Source: Micrococcales bacterium (lineage in GTDB: Bacteria > Actinomycetota > Actinomycetes > S36-B12 > UBA10799). Taken from it: a stretch of 64,000 nt of DNA. This document shows positions 9,162 to 17,730 of the stretch, one piece after another. Position numbers and translations under genes: made by a program. Numbering within the stretch: the first letter of the stretch is position 1; each line of letters opens with the position of its first letter. The notes beneath the pieces were generated by a model. It saw only the letters and a list, made by a program, of their open reading frames with translations. It was not told the origin of the DNA and searched no databases. The stretch spans positions 4,489 to 68,488 of the forward strand of contig JADKAV010000026.1 in NCBI GenBank assembly GCA_016719135.1, read 5' to 3'.

Positions 9162-9974
9162 ATGCTGACTGGAAAGAGACTGTTGATCACTGGAGTCGTC
9201 ACGACCGACTCCATCGCCTGGGCGGTGGCCGAACGCGCGCAGCTGCACAACGCGGAGGTGATCCTGACAACCTTCGACCGGGTGCGCGAACTCACCGAGA
9301 CGGCGGCTGCGGCGCTGCCTCGGATGCCCGAGATCTTGACGCTGGACGCCAGTCGCAGCGGCGATTTCTCGCAGTTGGCTGATGCTCTCGGGGACAGGCG
9401 GCTGGACGGGGCGTTGCACGCCATCGCCTTCGCGCCGCGTGCTGCGCTGGCCGGCGATTTCCTGTCCGCGGACGACGACGCGATCGAACTGGCATTCCGC
9501 ACATCCACCACCTCGTACGCCCGGCTGGCCGGTGTCGTGCAGCAGTGCGCTGGTCCGGAGGGCGCCTCATTGGTCGGCCTGGACTTCGACGCCGATGGCC
9601 GCGCCTGGCCGGTCTACAACTGGATGGGGGTGTGCAAGGTCGCTTTGCAGGCGACGATGCGCTACGTGGCCCGGGATCTCGGGCCTTCGGGGGTGCGGGC
9701 GAACCTGGTCGCAGCAGGACCGCTGCACACCCGCGCTGCTGGGGGAATCCCCGACTTCCAAAGCCTGCTGGATGCCTATGAGGCCGCGCCGTTGGGCTGG
9801 GACGCCACGGACCCGGGCCCCGTGGCCGATGCGGTCTGTTTCCTCCTGTCGGATATGGGCCGGGCAATCTCTGGCGAGGTGTTGCATGTCGACGGCGGCT
9901 ATCACTCACTGGCGGCCCCCGGAGTCCATGCTGGGGCGGGCCGGAACGCGGAGGTTGCGGCTGGTCAGAGCTGA
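9162..9974 (+). CDS. fabI: enoyl-[acyl-carrier-protein] reductase, InhA/FabI type
   Basis: 270 residues from the ATG at 9162; the longer in-frame extension overlaps dabBA and is not conserved-looking. It is an atypical short-chain dehydrogenase: an N-terminal nucleotide-binding GVVTTDSIAWAVA, the InhA-like LTTFDRVREL, and the catalytic Y-x6-K in YNWMGVCK, the same block as mycobacterial InhA (YNWMTVAK). The end (GEVLHVDGGYHS) is the usual SDR C-terminus. It reduces enoyl-ACP with NAD(P)H in the last step of each fatty acid elongation round. Actinomycete inhA is commonly next to a fabG; here the partner is the bicarbonate transporter. A GAGAGGG stretch lies about eleven bases before the start. 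Confidence 0.88.
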   Translation: MLTGKRLLITGVVTTDSIAWAVAERAQLHNAEVILTTFDRVRELTETAAAALPRMPEILTLDASRSGDFSQLADALGDRRLDGALHAIAFAPRAALAGDFLSADDDAIELAFRTSTTSYARLAGVVQQCAGPEGASLVGLDFDADGRAWPVYNWMGVCKVALQATMRYVARDLGPSGVRANLVAAGPLHTRAAGGIPDFQSLLDAYEAAPLGWDATDPGPVADAVCFLLSDMGRAISGEVLHVDGGYHSLAAPGVHAGAGRNAEVAAGQS

Positions 9975-10024
9975 CCGGCAGCACCCATCCGGCGCTGGCG
10001 TCCGGCACGTGCCAGCATGGTCAG

Positions 10025-10834
10025 GTGATTGAACAATCCACCGGATGGACCCCGCGCCGCATCGACCTTTCGAGTGTCCCGAATCTGCGGGAAGTGGGAG
10101 GCGCGCCGGCGGGACAGGGATCTGTGGTGCGCAGCAACGTCCTGTTCCGCTCGACGCAACTGGCGAATCTGGATGACGACGATCTGCCGGCCGTGGAGGC
10201 GCTGAATCTGGCGATGGTGTTCGATCTGCGCACAGCCGGGGAAGTGGAGCGGGCACCCGACGTCAGGGTCACCGACACGTATGTCTGGCTCGACGTCCTA
10301 CGGGACTTCGCGATGGCTACCGCAGTGGGGGTCGAGGATGTTTTCGCCGATCCGCGGGCGTTTGAAACCATGCTGCAGGACGGGACTGCGACCTCGTTGA
10401 TGCACGGGGCCTATCTGGCGATGGTCGAGCTTCCCAGCGCTCAGCAGTCGTACGGGCGCTGGCTGTCCGACCTCGCTGCGGGGGACGGACCGGTACTTGT
10501 GCACTGCACCAATGGCAAGGACCGCACCGGATGGGCGGTCGCCCTGGTGCTGCTGGCAGTGGGCGTGGACGTCGACGACGTCATGACCGACTACTTGACC
10601 ACCAACGAACAACTGTTGCCGGTGATGGAGGGGCTGTTCGCCTCTGTGCGTGAGCAGGGCATTGATCCCTCGCTGTTGTTGCCGGTGATGGGGGTCCACG
10701 AGGACTACCTCGCCACGGCCCTTGAACGGGTGGAGGGCTTCGGTGGCCTGGACGCCTATCTCGATCTGCTGGGCATCGGTGATACCCAGCGCAGCCAACT
10801 CATCGCGCGGCTCACCGTACCCGCCGCTGGCTGA
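10025..10834 (+). CDS. tyrosine-protein phosphatase (PtpB-like)
   Basis: 269 residues. It carries the P-loop signature HCTNGKDRTG (Cys nucleophile and Arg of CX5R), preceded by an N-terminal NLREVGG block, typical of the Y_phosphatase3 family that includes mycobacterial PtpB. The extended KDR form of the loop is often associated with activity on phosphoinositides as well as phosphotyrosine. GTG at 10025 is six bases after CAGCAT (10013-10018), a weaker version of the leaderless -10 pattern common in this window. There is no signal peptide. Substrate unknown. Confidence 0.85.
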   Translation: MIEQSTGWTPRRIDLSSVPNLREVGGAPAGQGSVVRSNVLFRSTQLANLDDDDLPAVEALNLAMVFDLRTAGEVERAPDVRVTDTYVWLDVLRDFAMATAVGVEDVFADPRAFETMLQDGTATSLMHGAYLAMVELPSAQQSYGRWLSDLAAGDGPVLVHCTNGKDRTGWAVALVLLAVGVDVDDVMTDYLTTNEQLLPVMEGLFASVREQGIDPSLLLPVMGVHEDYLATALERVEGFGGLDAYLDLLGIGDTQRSQLIARLTVPAAG

Positions 10835-10853
10835 TTCCGCCCGCGACCAGCCC

Positions 10854-11063
10854 TCAGGCCGATCGGCGCGTCTGCTGCTCGGCCCATAGGACCTGGAGCT
10901 GATCGGCGACCCAGTCATGGCAGGCGATCTCCGAGTCGGCTAACAACAATGCCGTCTCCACGCGGGCGCGTTCCACGTCGCCCCCGCGCAGCAACCGCTG
11001 GATGACCCACAGTCGCCCGTCGAACTCCTCGGCCTGCTGGCAATTCACATCGTTGGTGCTCAT
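10854..11063 (-). CDS. small hypothetical protein
   Basis: 69 residues, mostly helical, with Trp/Leu-rich segments (LWVIQRLLRGG, WVADQLQVLWAEQ) and a short Arg tail. The ATG at 11063 is six bases downstream of CATGCT, a possible leaderless -10. It sits between convergent flanks and is transcribed in the direction away from ackA-pta's stop. I recognise no family; clean coding character and size suggest a real gene. Confidence 0.55.
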   Translation of the reverse strand: MSTNDVNCQQAEEFDGRLWVIQRLLRGGDVERARVETALLLADSEIACHDWVADQLQVLWAEQQTRRSA

Positions 11064-11207
11064 GACTCGAGCATGAACCCAGGGTGTGACAAATTCCGGA
11101 CGCCACGCCGTCGCCGCGTCTCGGTGCCGCGGGTCTCACCGGCCTCGGATTGCACGGACTCCCCGGCTCCACCGGGTGCAGGACAGTACTGGCGCCGAGC
11201 CAGACGT

Positions 11208-12395
11208 TCAGCCGACGGCCTCGAGGCTCTGGGTGGCGATCTCCAGTTCTTCGTTCGTCGGCACGACCAGAACCCGCACCCGGGAGGCGGCGGTGGCGAT
11301 GTCCGCGACGTCCGAGGGTCCCCGCGCGGCCTCATTGCTGGAGGCCTCGATCTCGATACCCAGCGACTCGAGTCCGGCGCACACCCGGGCGCGAACCACA
11401 GGATCGTTCTCGCCCACGCCGGCGGTGAACACGATCGCGTCCAACGTGCCCAACTCGACCAGATATGCCCCGAGGTAGTGCCGGATCGAGTGGACGTAGA
11501 CGTCCAGGGCCGAAGCCGCCGAACGATCCCCCCGGGCGCTCGCGGCGTGAACCTCACGCAGGTCGTTGTGGCCGCACATACCCTTCAGCCCCGACCGCCG
11601 GTTCAGGAGGGTATCGAGGTCACCGAGGTCCAACCCCATGTTCAACAGATGGATCAGGGCCCCCGGGTCGATGTCACCAGAGCGGGTGCCCATGACCAGC
11701 CCGGCCAGCGGTGTCAGGCCCATCGAGGTGTCGATGCTCACCCCGCCGCGCACCGCGCAGGCAGAGGCGCCGTTGCCCAGGTGCAAGGTGATCGTGTTGG
11801 TCTGTGCCACGGGGCGACCGAGGAAGGCTGCGGCCGCGCGACTGACGTACGCATGCGACGTGCCGTGGAAGCCGTAGCGGCGGATGCGGTGGGCGTCGGC
11901 GGTGGCGCGGTCGATCGCGTACCGGAACGACGACTCGGGCATCGTCTGGTGGAAAGCGGTGTCGAAGACTGCCACATGCGCGACATCGGGATAGGCCTGC
12001 ATGGCGACTTCGATGCCCAGCAGATTGGCCGGGTTGTGCAGTGGAGCCAGCGGGATGCAGTCCCGGATGGCGTCGAGAACGGCGTCGTCGATCACCGCTG
12101 GTTGCGCGAAACGGTCACCGCCGTGCACGACCCGGTGACCCACCGCGGTCAAGGCGCCGGCGCGAACGGGGATCGTCTGCTCGAAGGCCTCGGCCATCGC
12201 TGTGAGCCCCTCCCGATGATCGGACATCGGCCGCTCGATCCGCAGTTGGCGACCCTGCGCCTCGTGGGTGAGGGTCGACATCGGTTCCCCGATACGTTCG
12301 ATCAACCCGGCGGCCCGCGTCTGCGGCCCCGCCATGTCGATCAACTCGTACTTGATGCTCGATGACCCGGAGTTGAGCACGAGGATCTGGGTCAT
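11208..12395 (-). CDS. ackA: acetate kinase
   Basis: 395 residues, the usual length. N-terminal LVLNSGSSSIKYEL and the later HLGNGAS, GFHGTSH and MGTRSGDIDP blocks are the signature motifs of the acetokinase (ASKHA) family. It converts acetyl phosphate and ADP to acetate and ATP in the cytosol. Its start overlaps the pta stop (ATGA, 12392-12395), so the two are translationally coupled and form the Pta-AckA overflow/acetate-activation route. Confidence 0.97.
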   Translation of the reverse strand: MTQILVLNSGSSSIKYELIDMAGPQTRAAGLIERIGEPMSTLTHEAQGRQLRIERPMSDHREGLTAMAEAFEQTIPVRAGALTAVGHRVVHGGDRFAQPAVIDDAVLDAIRDCIPLAPLHNPANLLGIEVAMQAYPDVAHVAVFDTAFHQTMPESSFRYAIDRATADAHRIRRYGFHGTSHAYVSRAAAAFLGRPVAQTNTITLHLGNGASACAVRGGVSIDTSMGLTPLAGLVMGTRSGDIDPGALIHLLNMGLDLGDLDTLLNRRSGLKGMCGHNDLREVHAASARGDRSAASALDVYVHSIRHYLGAYLVELGTLDAIVFTAGVGENDPVVRARVCAGLESLGIEIEASSNEAARGPSDVADIATAASRVRVLVVPTNEELEIATQSLEAVG

Positions 12396-14473
12396 CGACC
12401 CTCCTGGGCCTGGATGGCGGTGATCGTGATGGTGTTCACGATGTCCTTGACCGTACAGCCGCGCGACAGGTCGTTGACCGGTTTGCGCAGCCCCTGCAAT
12501 ACCGGTCCGATCGCCACCGCCCCGGCTGATCTCTGTACTGCCTTGTAGGTGTTGTTGCCGGTGTTCAGGTCGGGGAAGATGAGCACGCTGGCACGGCCTG
12601 CGACCAGCGATCCGGGCAGCTTGCTGGCGGCGACCCCCGGGTCCACTGCGGCGTCGTACTGGATGGGGCCTTCCACCGGAAGATCAGGGCGGCGCTTCTT
12701 CACGATCTCGGTGGCCAGGCGGACCTTCTCGACATCACCGCCGGCCCCGGAACTGCCCGTGGAGTAGCTGAGCATCGCCACCAGCGGTTCGATGCCGAAC
12801 GAGGCGGCTGTCTCCGCGGAGGAGATGGCGATGTCGGCGAGCTGCTCAGGGTTGGGCGCCGGGTTCACCGCGCAGTCACCGTAGACGAGCACCCGGTCGG
12901 CCAGGCACATGAAGAAAACGCTGGAGACCACGGAGACTCCGGGGATGGTTCGGATCAGTTGCAGCGCGGGCCGGACGGTGTCGGCGGTGGTGTGGACCGC
13001 GCCACTGACCATGCCGTCGGCCAGGCCGGCCTTCACCAACAGCGTCCCGAAGATGGTGACGTCGGTGACCGCGTCGTGGGCGATGTCCATGCTCATGCCC
13101 TTGTGTTCACGCAGTGAACACAACAAACCCGCCATCTCGTCGCGCAATTCGGAGTGTTCCGGGTGGATGAGCGTGGCCTCGCTGATGTCCAGACCCATCG
13201 ACCGTGCGCGGTCGGAGATCACCTCGGGCGAACCCAGGATGGTCAGGTCGCAGATCGATCGGCGTAGGAGTTGGTCTGCGGCACGCAGGATCCGGTCGTC
13301 GTCGCCCTCGGGAACCACGATGCGGCGCCGGTCCTGCCGCGCCGAACGCGCCAACCGGTTCTCGAACATCAGGGGAGTCGTGACCGCGGTGTCGGCGATC
13401 TCGATGCGTTCCAGTAGTGCGGAGGTGTCTATGACCGACTCGAAGACGCCCAGCGCCGCGGCGATCCGCCGGTTGTCCCCGTAGCGGATCTGGGGCGTGA
13501 GGTTCGCGATCTGGTTGGCCGTCTCGAACGTGTCGGTGGCACACAGTAGTAAAGGGGTGACTGCCGAGTCCAGCCCGCGCGCGAACGACAGGATCCGCGG
13601 ATCAGGTTCGACACCGCCGGTCACCACCACACCGCTGATGCTCGGGATCTTGTCGCTGAAACGTGCGGTCACAGCGGCCAGCAGGATGTCCGACCGATCC
13701 CCCGGGGTGACCAGCAGCACGCCGTCCTGCAGACGGTCGAGCAGGTTCGGCAGAGTCATCGCAGCGACCCGCACGCCGGTCACCTCACGATCCAGGGAGT
13801 CGGGACCGCCCAGCAGGATGGTGGCTTGCAAGTCGTCGCAGATCTGGTGCAGTGATGGCAGTTGCAGGCTGCGCTCCTCCGGGACCACCCAGACCGGCTC
13901 GCTGAGGTCGGCCAGTGACTCCGAAATCGTCGACATATGGTGCTTCTCCACCCGATTCACCACGATGCCCAGCAAGTTCACCTCGTTGTGGCGCAGGGAC
14001 TGCCGGGCGGCGTTCAACGCCCCGCGGACCTGGTCGGGCCGGTGGTGATGGGCGCTGAGCACCATGAGCACGGGCGCGGCGAGGTTCAGGGCCATCGTCA
14101 CGTTGAGTTCGAACTCGAAGGCGGCGCTGGCGCCGGTGTAGTCGGTGCCTTCGACCAGCACGACGTCGCATTCCGCGGCCAGGCTGTCGAACTTGCTCAT
14201 GATCTCGGAGATGAGGCCGTCGGCGTCGCGCAGCGATCCCACGCCACGGGTCCGCGCTGTGGTGATCCCGTAGGACTGCTCGTAACTCTGCGCCAGGTCG
14301 TAGCGGCGCCGGATCAGTTCGATCGTGTTGTCAGCGTCCTGGCGGCTGGCTACGACCGGCCGGAAGTATCCGACCCGCGAGGAGTGGCGGCTGAAGGCCT
14401 CCATCAGACCAAGCGAGATCATGGACTTCCCACTGGCGGCTTCCATCGATGTCACATAAACGGCTTTGGCCAC
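12392..14473 (-). CDS. pta: phosphate acetyltransferase
   Basis: 693 residues, the long form. The N-terminal part is a P-loop BioD-like domain (MEAASGKSMISLGLMEA) followed by a DRTGG domain around residues 215-320; the C-terminal ~320 residues are the catalytic PTA_PTB domain (RIVVPEGDD, GLADGMVSGAVHTTADTVRP, LSYSTGSSG). It interconverts acetyl-CoA and acetyl phosphate. The GTG start at 14473 is exactly six bases after TAGGCT (minus strand, 14480-14485) with no Shine-Dalgarno sequence, so the pta-ackA mRNA is probably leaderless. Confidence 0.96.
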   Translation of the reverse strand: MAKAVYVTSMEAASGKSMISLGLMEAFSRHSSRVGYFRPVVASRQDADNTIELIRRRYDLAQSYEQSYGITTARTRGVGSLRDADGLISEIMSKFDSLAAECDVVLVEGTDYTGASAAFEFELNVTMALNLAAPVLMVLSAHHHRPDQVRGALNAARQSLRHNEVNLLGIVVNRVEKHHMSTISESLADLSEPVWVVPEERSLQLPSLHQICDDLQATILLGGPDSLDREVTGVRVAAMTLPNLLDRLQDGVLLVTPGDRSDILLAAVTARFSDKIPSISGVVVTGGVEPDPRILSFARGLDSAVTPLLLCATDTFETANQIANLTPQIRYGDNRRIAAALGVFESVIDTSALLERIEIADTAVTTPLMFENRLARSARQDRRRIVVPEGDDDRILRAADQLLRRSICDLTILGSPEVISDRARSMGLDISEATLIHPEHSELRDEMAGLLCSLREHKGMSMDIAHDAVTDVTIFGTLLVKAGLADGMVSGAVHTTADTVRPALQLIRTIPGVSVVSSVFFMCLADRVLVYGDCAVNPAPNPEQLADIAISSAETAASFGIEPLVAMLSYSTGSSGAGGDVEKVRLATEIVKKRRPDLPVEGPIQYDAAVDPGVAASKLPGSLVAGRASVLIFPDLNTGNNTYKAVQRSAGAVAIGPVLQGLRKPVNDLSRGCTVKDIVNTITITAIQAQEGR

Positions 14474-14558
14474 TCTTCGAGCCTAAGGATGTGATCGCGG
14501 GGTTGCAGGGGAGGGCGACAGTGTCAGCCATTCGGACTGCTGTGCGTTCGCGGCGTTC

Positions 14559-15038
14559 TCACCTGACCCGGGCGGCAGCGGCCGACACGGCAGCCGCCAG
14601 GGTCTGCCGCGCAATGTTGAGCTGGTCGGTCAGACGCACCCCCATGTCGCCATGGTGGGCGATCGCGATCAGGGTCTGGCCGGTCAATTCGTCGGGGACG
14701 CTCTGCATGGGTTCGAGCATGCGCAGGATCAGGGTCTGCGCGACCGGGTCTTCCACGGGCGTCCCAAGGTGCAAGGTTTCCCGCACGACCCGCGCGGCGG
14801 CCTGCTCGTCCTGGGTCACCGAGAGCGCAACCAGTGCCACGGCGTTGGCGAAACCGACCGCGGTGTTCAGCAGTTGGGAAGGATCCATGGGTTCGGCCAG
14901 CACATCCTTGAGAGCAGCGGTGAAGACAGCGTCCACCGGTTCAGTGATGTAGGAACCCACGATCGAGCCCACCTCCCGGTAGACCTCAGGGTCGAGGCGG
15001 TCGAGCGTGGCGGCCGCGATCACGTCGAAGTTACCCAT
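14559..15038 (-). CDS. hypothetical helical protein
   Basis: 159 residues, predicted all-helical and without signal peptide or membrane segment; it begins MGNFDVIAAATLDRLDPEVY and ends in an Ala-rich helix. ATG at 15038 is seven bases after TACTGT on the minus strand, so it likely has its own leaderless promoter. It lies 85 bases upstream of pta in the same direction. I recognise no family. Confidence 0.65.
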   Translation of the reverse strand: MGNFDVIAAATLDRLDPEVYREVGSIVGSYITEPVDAVFTAALKDVLAEPMDPSQLLNTAVGFANAVALVALSVTQDEQAAARVVRETLHLGTPVEDPVAQTLILRMLEPMQSVPDELTGQTLIAIAHHGDMGVRLTDQLNIARQTLAAAVSAAAARVR

Positions 15039-15089
15039 GCCATCGACAGTACGCAGGGTGCATCACACGCCTGTCACGCCGTGGTCCTG

Positions 15090-15356
15090 TCAACCGGCCT
15101 GGACCGGCGCCGACCAGATCAATTCGTCATCGGCGAACGCGCAGACGAGGAAGACCTCCCCGCGGGGGAAGCCGGTGAGTTTGACCGGTGTTCGGGTCAA
15201 GGCTGAGTGGACACGGGTGCGGTGGACGACGCTCCCGGACGCGTCGAGCACCATGAGGCGCAAGGGGGGCTGACATCCGGCACTCGGCACGGAGAACCGC
15301 AAGCGTCCAGATGCCGCGCGCACCCCGGTCTGTTCGATCAATTCATCAACCTGCAC
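15090..15356 (-). CDS. hypothetical beta-rich small protein
   Basis: 88 residues from a GTG at 15356. The frame stays open upstream, but that part reads as the antisense of the Ala-rich gene. The sequence alternates hydrophobic and polar residues (GRLRFSVPSAG, LRLMVLDASGSVVHRTRV, EVFLVCAFADDELIW), as expected for a small beta sandwich. No family recognised; the start is uncertain. Confidence 0.45.
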   Translation of the reverse strand: MQVDELIEQTGVRAASGRLRFSVPSAGCQPPLRLMVLDASGSVVHRTRVHSALTRTPVKLTGFPRGEVFLVCAFADDELIWSAPVQAG

Positions 15357-15465
15357 GGGGATCGGACGATCCTGAGATGATCTCGGTTCCCGCAATCCGG
15401 AGGTCTGGCTGTTGCGCCCGCGTGCCTCGTGGCAGGCTGTCAGGCAGAAAGGCGAGGAGGGTGCA

Positions 15466-16158
15466 ATGCGTCGGTTGGTGGCAGTAGGAGTGGCCGTGGG
15501 TTCTGTCGCCGCTGGAGTTGTGTGGAGTAAGCGTCGGGAGAACAGCCGGCGAGAGCAGTGGGTGCGCCGCGCGGCCGTAGTGGCCGACGACCTCGCCGAA
15601 GGTGTGACACGCACCGCCGCGACTGCCGCTGCGACTGTTGCGGATGTGGCCGAGAAGGCTGCCGAATCGGCTGCGGAGGTGGCCGATGTGACCGCCGACG
15701 CCGCAGCCAATGCGGGGGTGACCGCCGAGGCAGCAGCGCGCAAGGCCACGAGTGCCGTCGACGCTGTCGCCCGCGGCACAGCCGACGCAGCCGCTGAATT
15801 CGCAGACCAGGCCGACAAAGCATCGGCGGTCGTCGGTGATGCCGCGGACAAAGCCGCTCTGACGGCGTCCGAGGTTGCTTACGACGCTGCTGATCAGGTG
15901 CAGGAGGCAGCCGAGGAGCTCTCCGCGCAGCAGCAGGCCGATGCGGACGCACCCGCCACGGACACTGACACCGAGCACCAGACCCCGGACCCGGTCAAGG
16001 TGCCGACGCCGGCGACCGCTGCCAAGCCCGCCGCCAAGCGCAAACGCACCAGGACCAGGAAGAGCGCCGCGGCGCCGGCTCAGAAGGCGGCGACCAAGGA
16101 CGCTCAGAAGCAGTCCGCCGCGCCGAAGAAGACCACCGACGACCAGTCGGTTGCCTGA
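15466..16158 (+). CDS. Ala-rich membrane-anchored protein with basic tail
   Basis: 230 residues from the ATG at 15466, chosen because GGCGAGGAGGG lies just before it. An N-terminal membrane segment (about 3-20) is followed by a basic patch, then about 130 residues of Ala/Asp/Glu/Thr-rich sequence in a loose 11-residue-like amphipathic pattern (DVAEKAAESAAEVADVTADA), like LEA or apolipoprotein-type helices. The C-terminal ~60 residues are Lys/Arg/Ala/Pro-rich, resembling histone-H1-like tails. The most likely picture is a membrane-tethered extended helix with a basic tail that could touch DNA or polyphosphate; this is inference. Its stop overlaps the start of the next gene. Confidence 0.7.
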   Translation: MRRLVAVGVAVGSVAAGVVWSKRRENSRREQWVRRAAVVADDLAEGVTRTAATAAATVADVAEKAAESAAEVADVTADAAANAGVTAEAAARKATSAVDAVARGTADAAAEFADQADKASAVVGDAADKAALTASEVAYDAADQVQEAAEELSAQQQADADAPATDTDTEHQTPDPVKVPTPATAAKPAAKRKRTRTRKSAAAPAQKAATKDAQKQSAAPKKTTDDQSVA

Positions 16159-16735
16159 CCCCGTCCGGATCGCGGTTGTCGGGCCGGAGTCCAGCGGTAA
16201 GACGACCCTGGTCGAGTACCTGCGCGGGTGGCTGACATCGCACGGTCTGCCGGTCGAGGTGGTCGCGGAACAAGGCCGGCTTCTGGCCGAGCGCCTGCCG
16301 GCCGGTCACCCGTGGTCCTACCGCGAACAGCTCGCCACGGCCCGGATGCACCGTGGGGCCGAGGCGGCCGCGGAGGTGGTGCTGCGGACAAAGCCGAACC
16401 CCGGTGTCCTGCTGGCCGATGGCACGTCGGCAACTCCGCTGGTATGGCACCTCGGTGCTGTGCGAGACCGCCCGGGCTACGAGGCCGGCCCGCCCGAAGT
16501 CGCCGAGCAGTTGCTCACCGAGGTGCAGGCAGCTGACTATGACGCCGTCCTGATTGTGGCCCCGGACATTCCATGGCGCGCCGACGGGATCCGCGACGAT
16601 CCGAGCGGCCGACAGGCTGCCTTCGAGCAGTACCAGGTGCTTTTCGCCGATTCCGTGGTGATCTCGGGCGACGACCGGGAAGGCCAGGCCACAGCCGTTG
16701 TCCGCAGGCTGTTGTCGATCAGCGACACGCACTGA
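16151..16735 (+). CDS. NadR-type P-loop kinase domain protein
   Basis: 194 residues, starting most likely at the TTG at 16151, which overlaps the previous stop by eight bases; no in-frame ATG or GTG lies near the conserved N-terminus. RIAVVGPESSGKTTLVEYL is a Walker A motif of the AAA_28/NadR kinase family, and ADGTSATPLVWHL and IVAPDIPWRADGIRDD match the family's later blocks. In NadR this domain phosphorylates nicotinamide riboside. Here the adenylyltransferase domain is absent, so a stand-alone ribosylnicotinamide kinase is the best guess. Confidence 0.75.
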   Translation: MPDPVRIAVVGPESSGKTTLVEYLRGWLTSHGLPVEVVAEQGRLLAERLPAGHPWSYREQLATARMHRGAEAAAEVVLRTKPNPGVLLADGTSATPLVWHLGAVRDRPGYEAGPPEVAEQLLTEVQAADYDAVLIVAPDIPWRADGIRDDPSGRQAAFEQYQVLFADSVVISGDDREGQATAVVRRLLSISDTH

Positions 16736-16825
16736 GCCGTCGGCCAGCGGCGAGATGGGGCCGCGCTGGGTGTGGATGTGTCGATCACTGGACTACGGCG
16801 GTGATCCGGCGTTTACCCTGACCCC

Positions 16826-17710
16826 ATGCGCAAAGCCATCATGGGCACGAGCCTGCTGCTCTTGGTGCTCGGCATGAGTCCGGCCCGCACCGACGATGTG
16901 TCGGCATCCGACGCGGTGGCGCAGATCAATGCAGCGTGCTCCGCGTCACGCGATGTGCTGGTCGGTGTCGGCGGGACAATTGACGGGCCCGTGGATCTGG
17001 TGAGCTCACCGGGTCGACTCGCGTCCGGCAGCCAGGGGAAGGACCTTGTCCTCGACTCCGCGACTGGCACCTACGGTGCCCTGAGCAACAGCGGGCTCAG
17101 CGCCCGCAAACGGGCAACAGCGCTGAAGTATCTCAAACGTTCCGATGCCACCCACTGGCTCAACCGAGGCGTTTTCGCCGACCCGCAGTCGGGTTGGACG
17201 GCCAGCTTCGAACAGGCACGCGACGCGTCACTGGACATCGGATCCGACTGTGCCGGTGGCCTTGCCGACCAGAGCGTCACACGCAGCGCGAACACGTGGC
17301 GCTTCGCCACTGCAGTGGTCACCGTCGACGAGGCCGGCCGGCTGTTGGCCTGGGAGGCCCAGGGCGTCGAACGACGGTTCTCGTACGCGGTTGGATCCAT
17401 CGATCTGCCTGAACGAACCGTGACTTTCGCGCAGTGGTCGCGGGCGTCGCAGGCAGCCACGCTGAACGCGACCTTGCGCACACTCAGCCGCCAGATCGCC
17501 ACCACCGTCAACCAGTCCCCGGCCACAGCCGAGGCGATCGCGGAGCAGGCCGCAGCGGCGGTAGCTGACCCCCGAGCGGTACCGCTGAAAGTGCGGCAGC
17601 TGCGCAAAGGGACCTTGCTGTTCGCCCGCAACCCCTACACCAAGCGCTACCACGCCTGGCGGGTGTACGTGCGCGACGAGCAGGCGGTGGCACGCCCAGT
17701 AGCGCCCTGA
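16826..17710 (+). CDS. secreted protein of unknown function
   Basis: 294 residues with a clear Sec signal peptide (MRKAIMGTSLLLLVLGMSPA, cleavage near residue 20-22). The mature protein has two Cys (in NAACSASRD and GSDCAGG) and mixed alpha/beta character, with no recognised domain. ATG at 16826 is six bases after TACCCT (16814-16819), the leaderless layout. The L,D-transpeptidase gene follows in the same direction 20 bases later, hinting at a role at the cell envelope. Confidence 0.75.
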   Translation: MRKAIMGTSLLLLVLGMSPARTDDVSASDAVAQINAACSASRDVLVGVGGTIDGPVDLVSSPGRLASGSQGKDLVLDSATGTYGALSNSGLSARKRATALKYLKRSDATHWLNRGVFADPQSGWTASFEQARDASLDIGSDCAGGLADQSVTRSANTWRFATAVVTVDEAGRLLAWEAQGVERRFSYAVGSIDLPERTVTFAQWSRASQAATLNATLRTLSRQIATTVNQSPATAEAIAEQAAAAVADPRAVPLKVRQLRKGTLLFARNPYTKRYHAWRVYVRDEQAVARPVAP

Positions 17711-17730
17711 GTGCCCGAAGTGTCAGGGGT

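Noticed and set aside
11073..12365. 430-codon plus-strand frame opposite ackA
   Set aside because: Antisense shadow of ackA.
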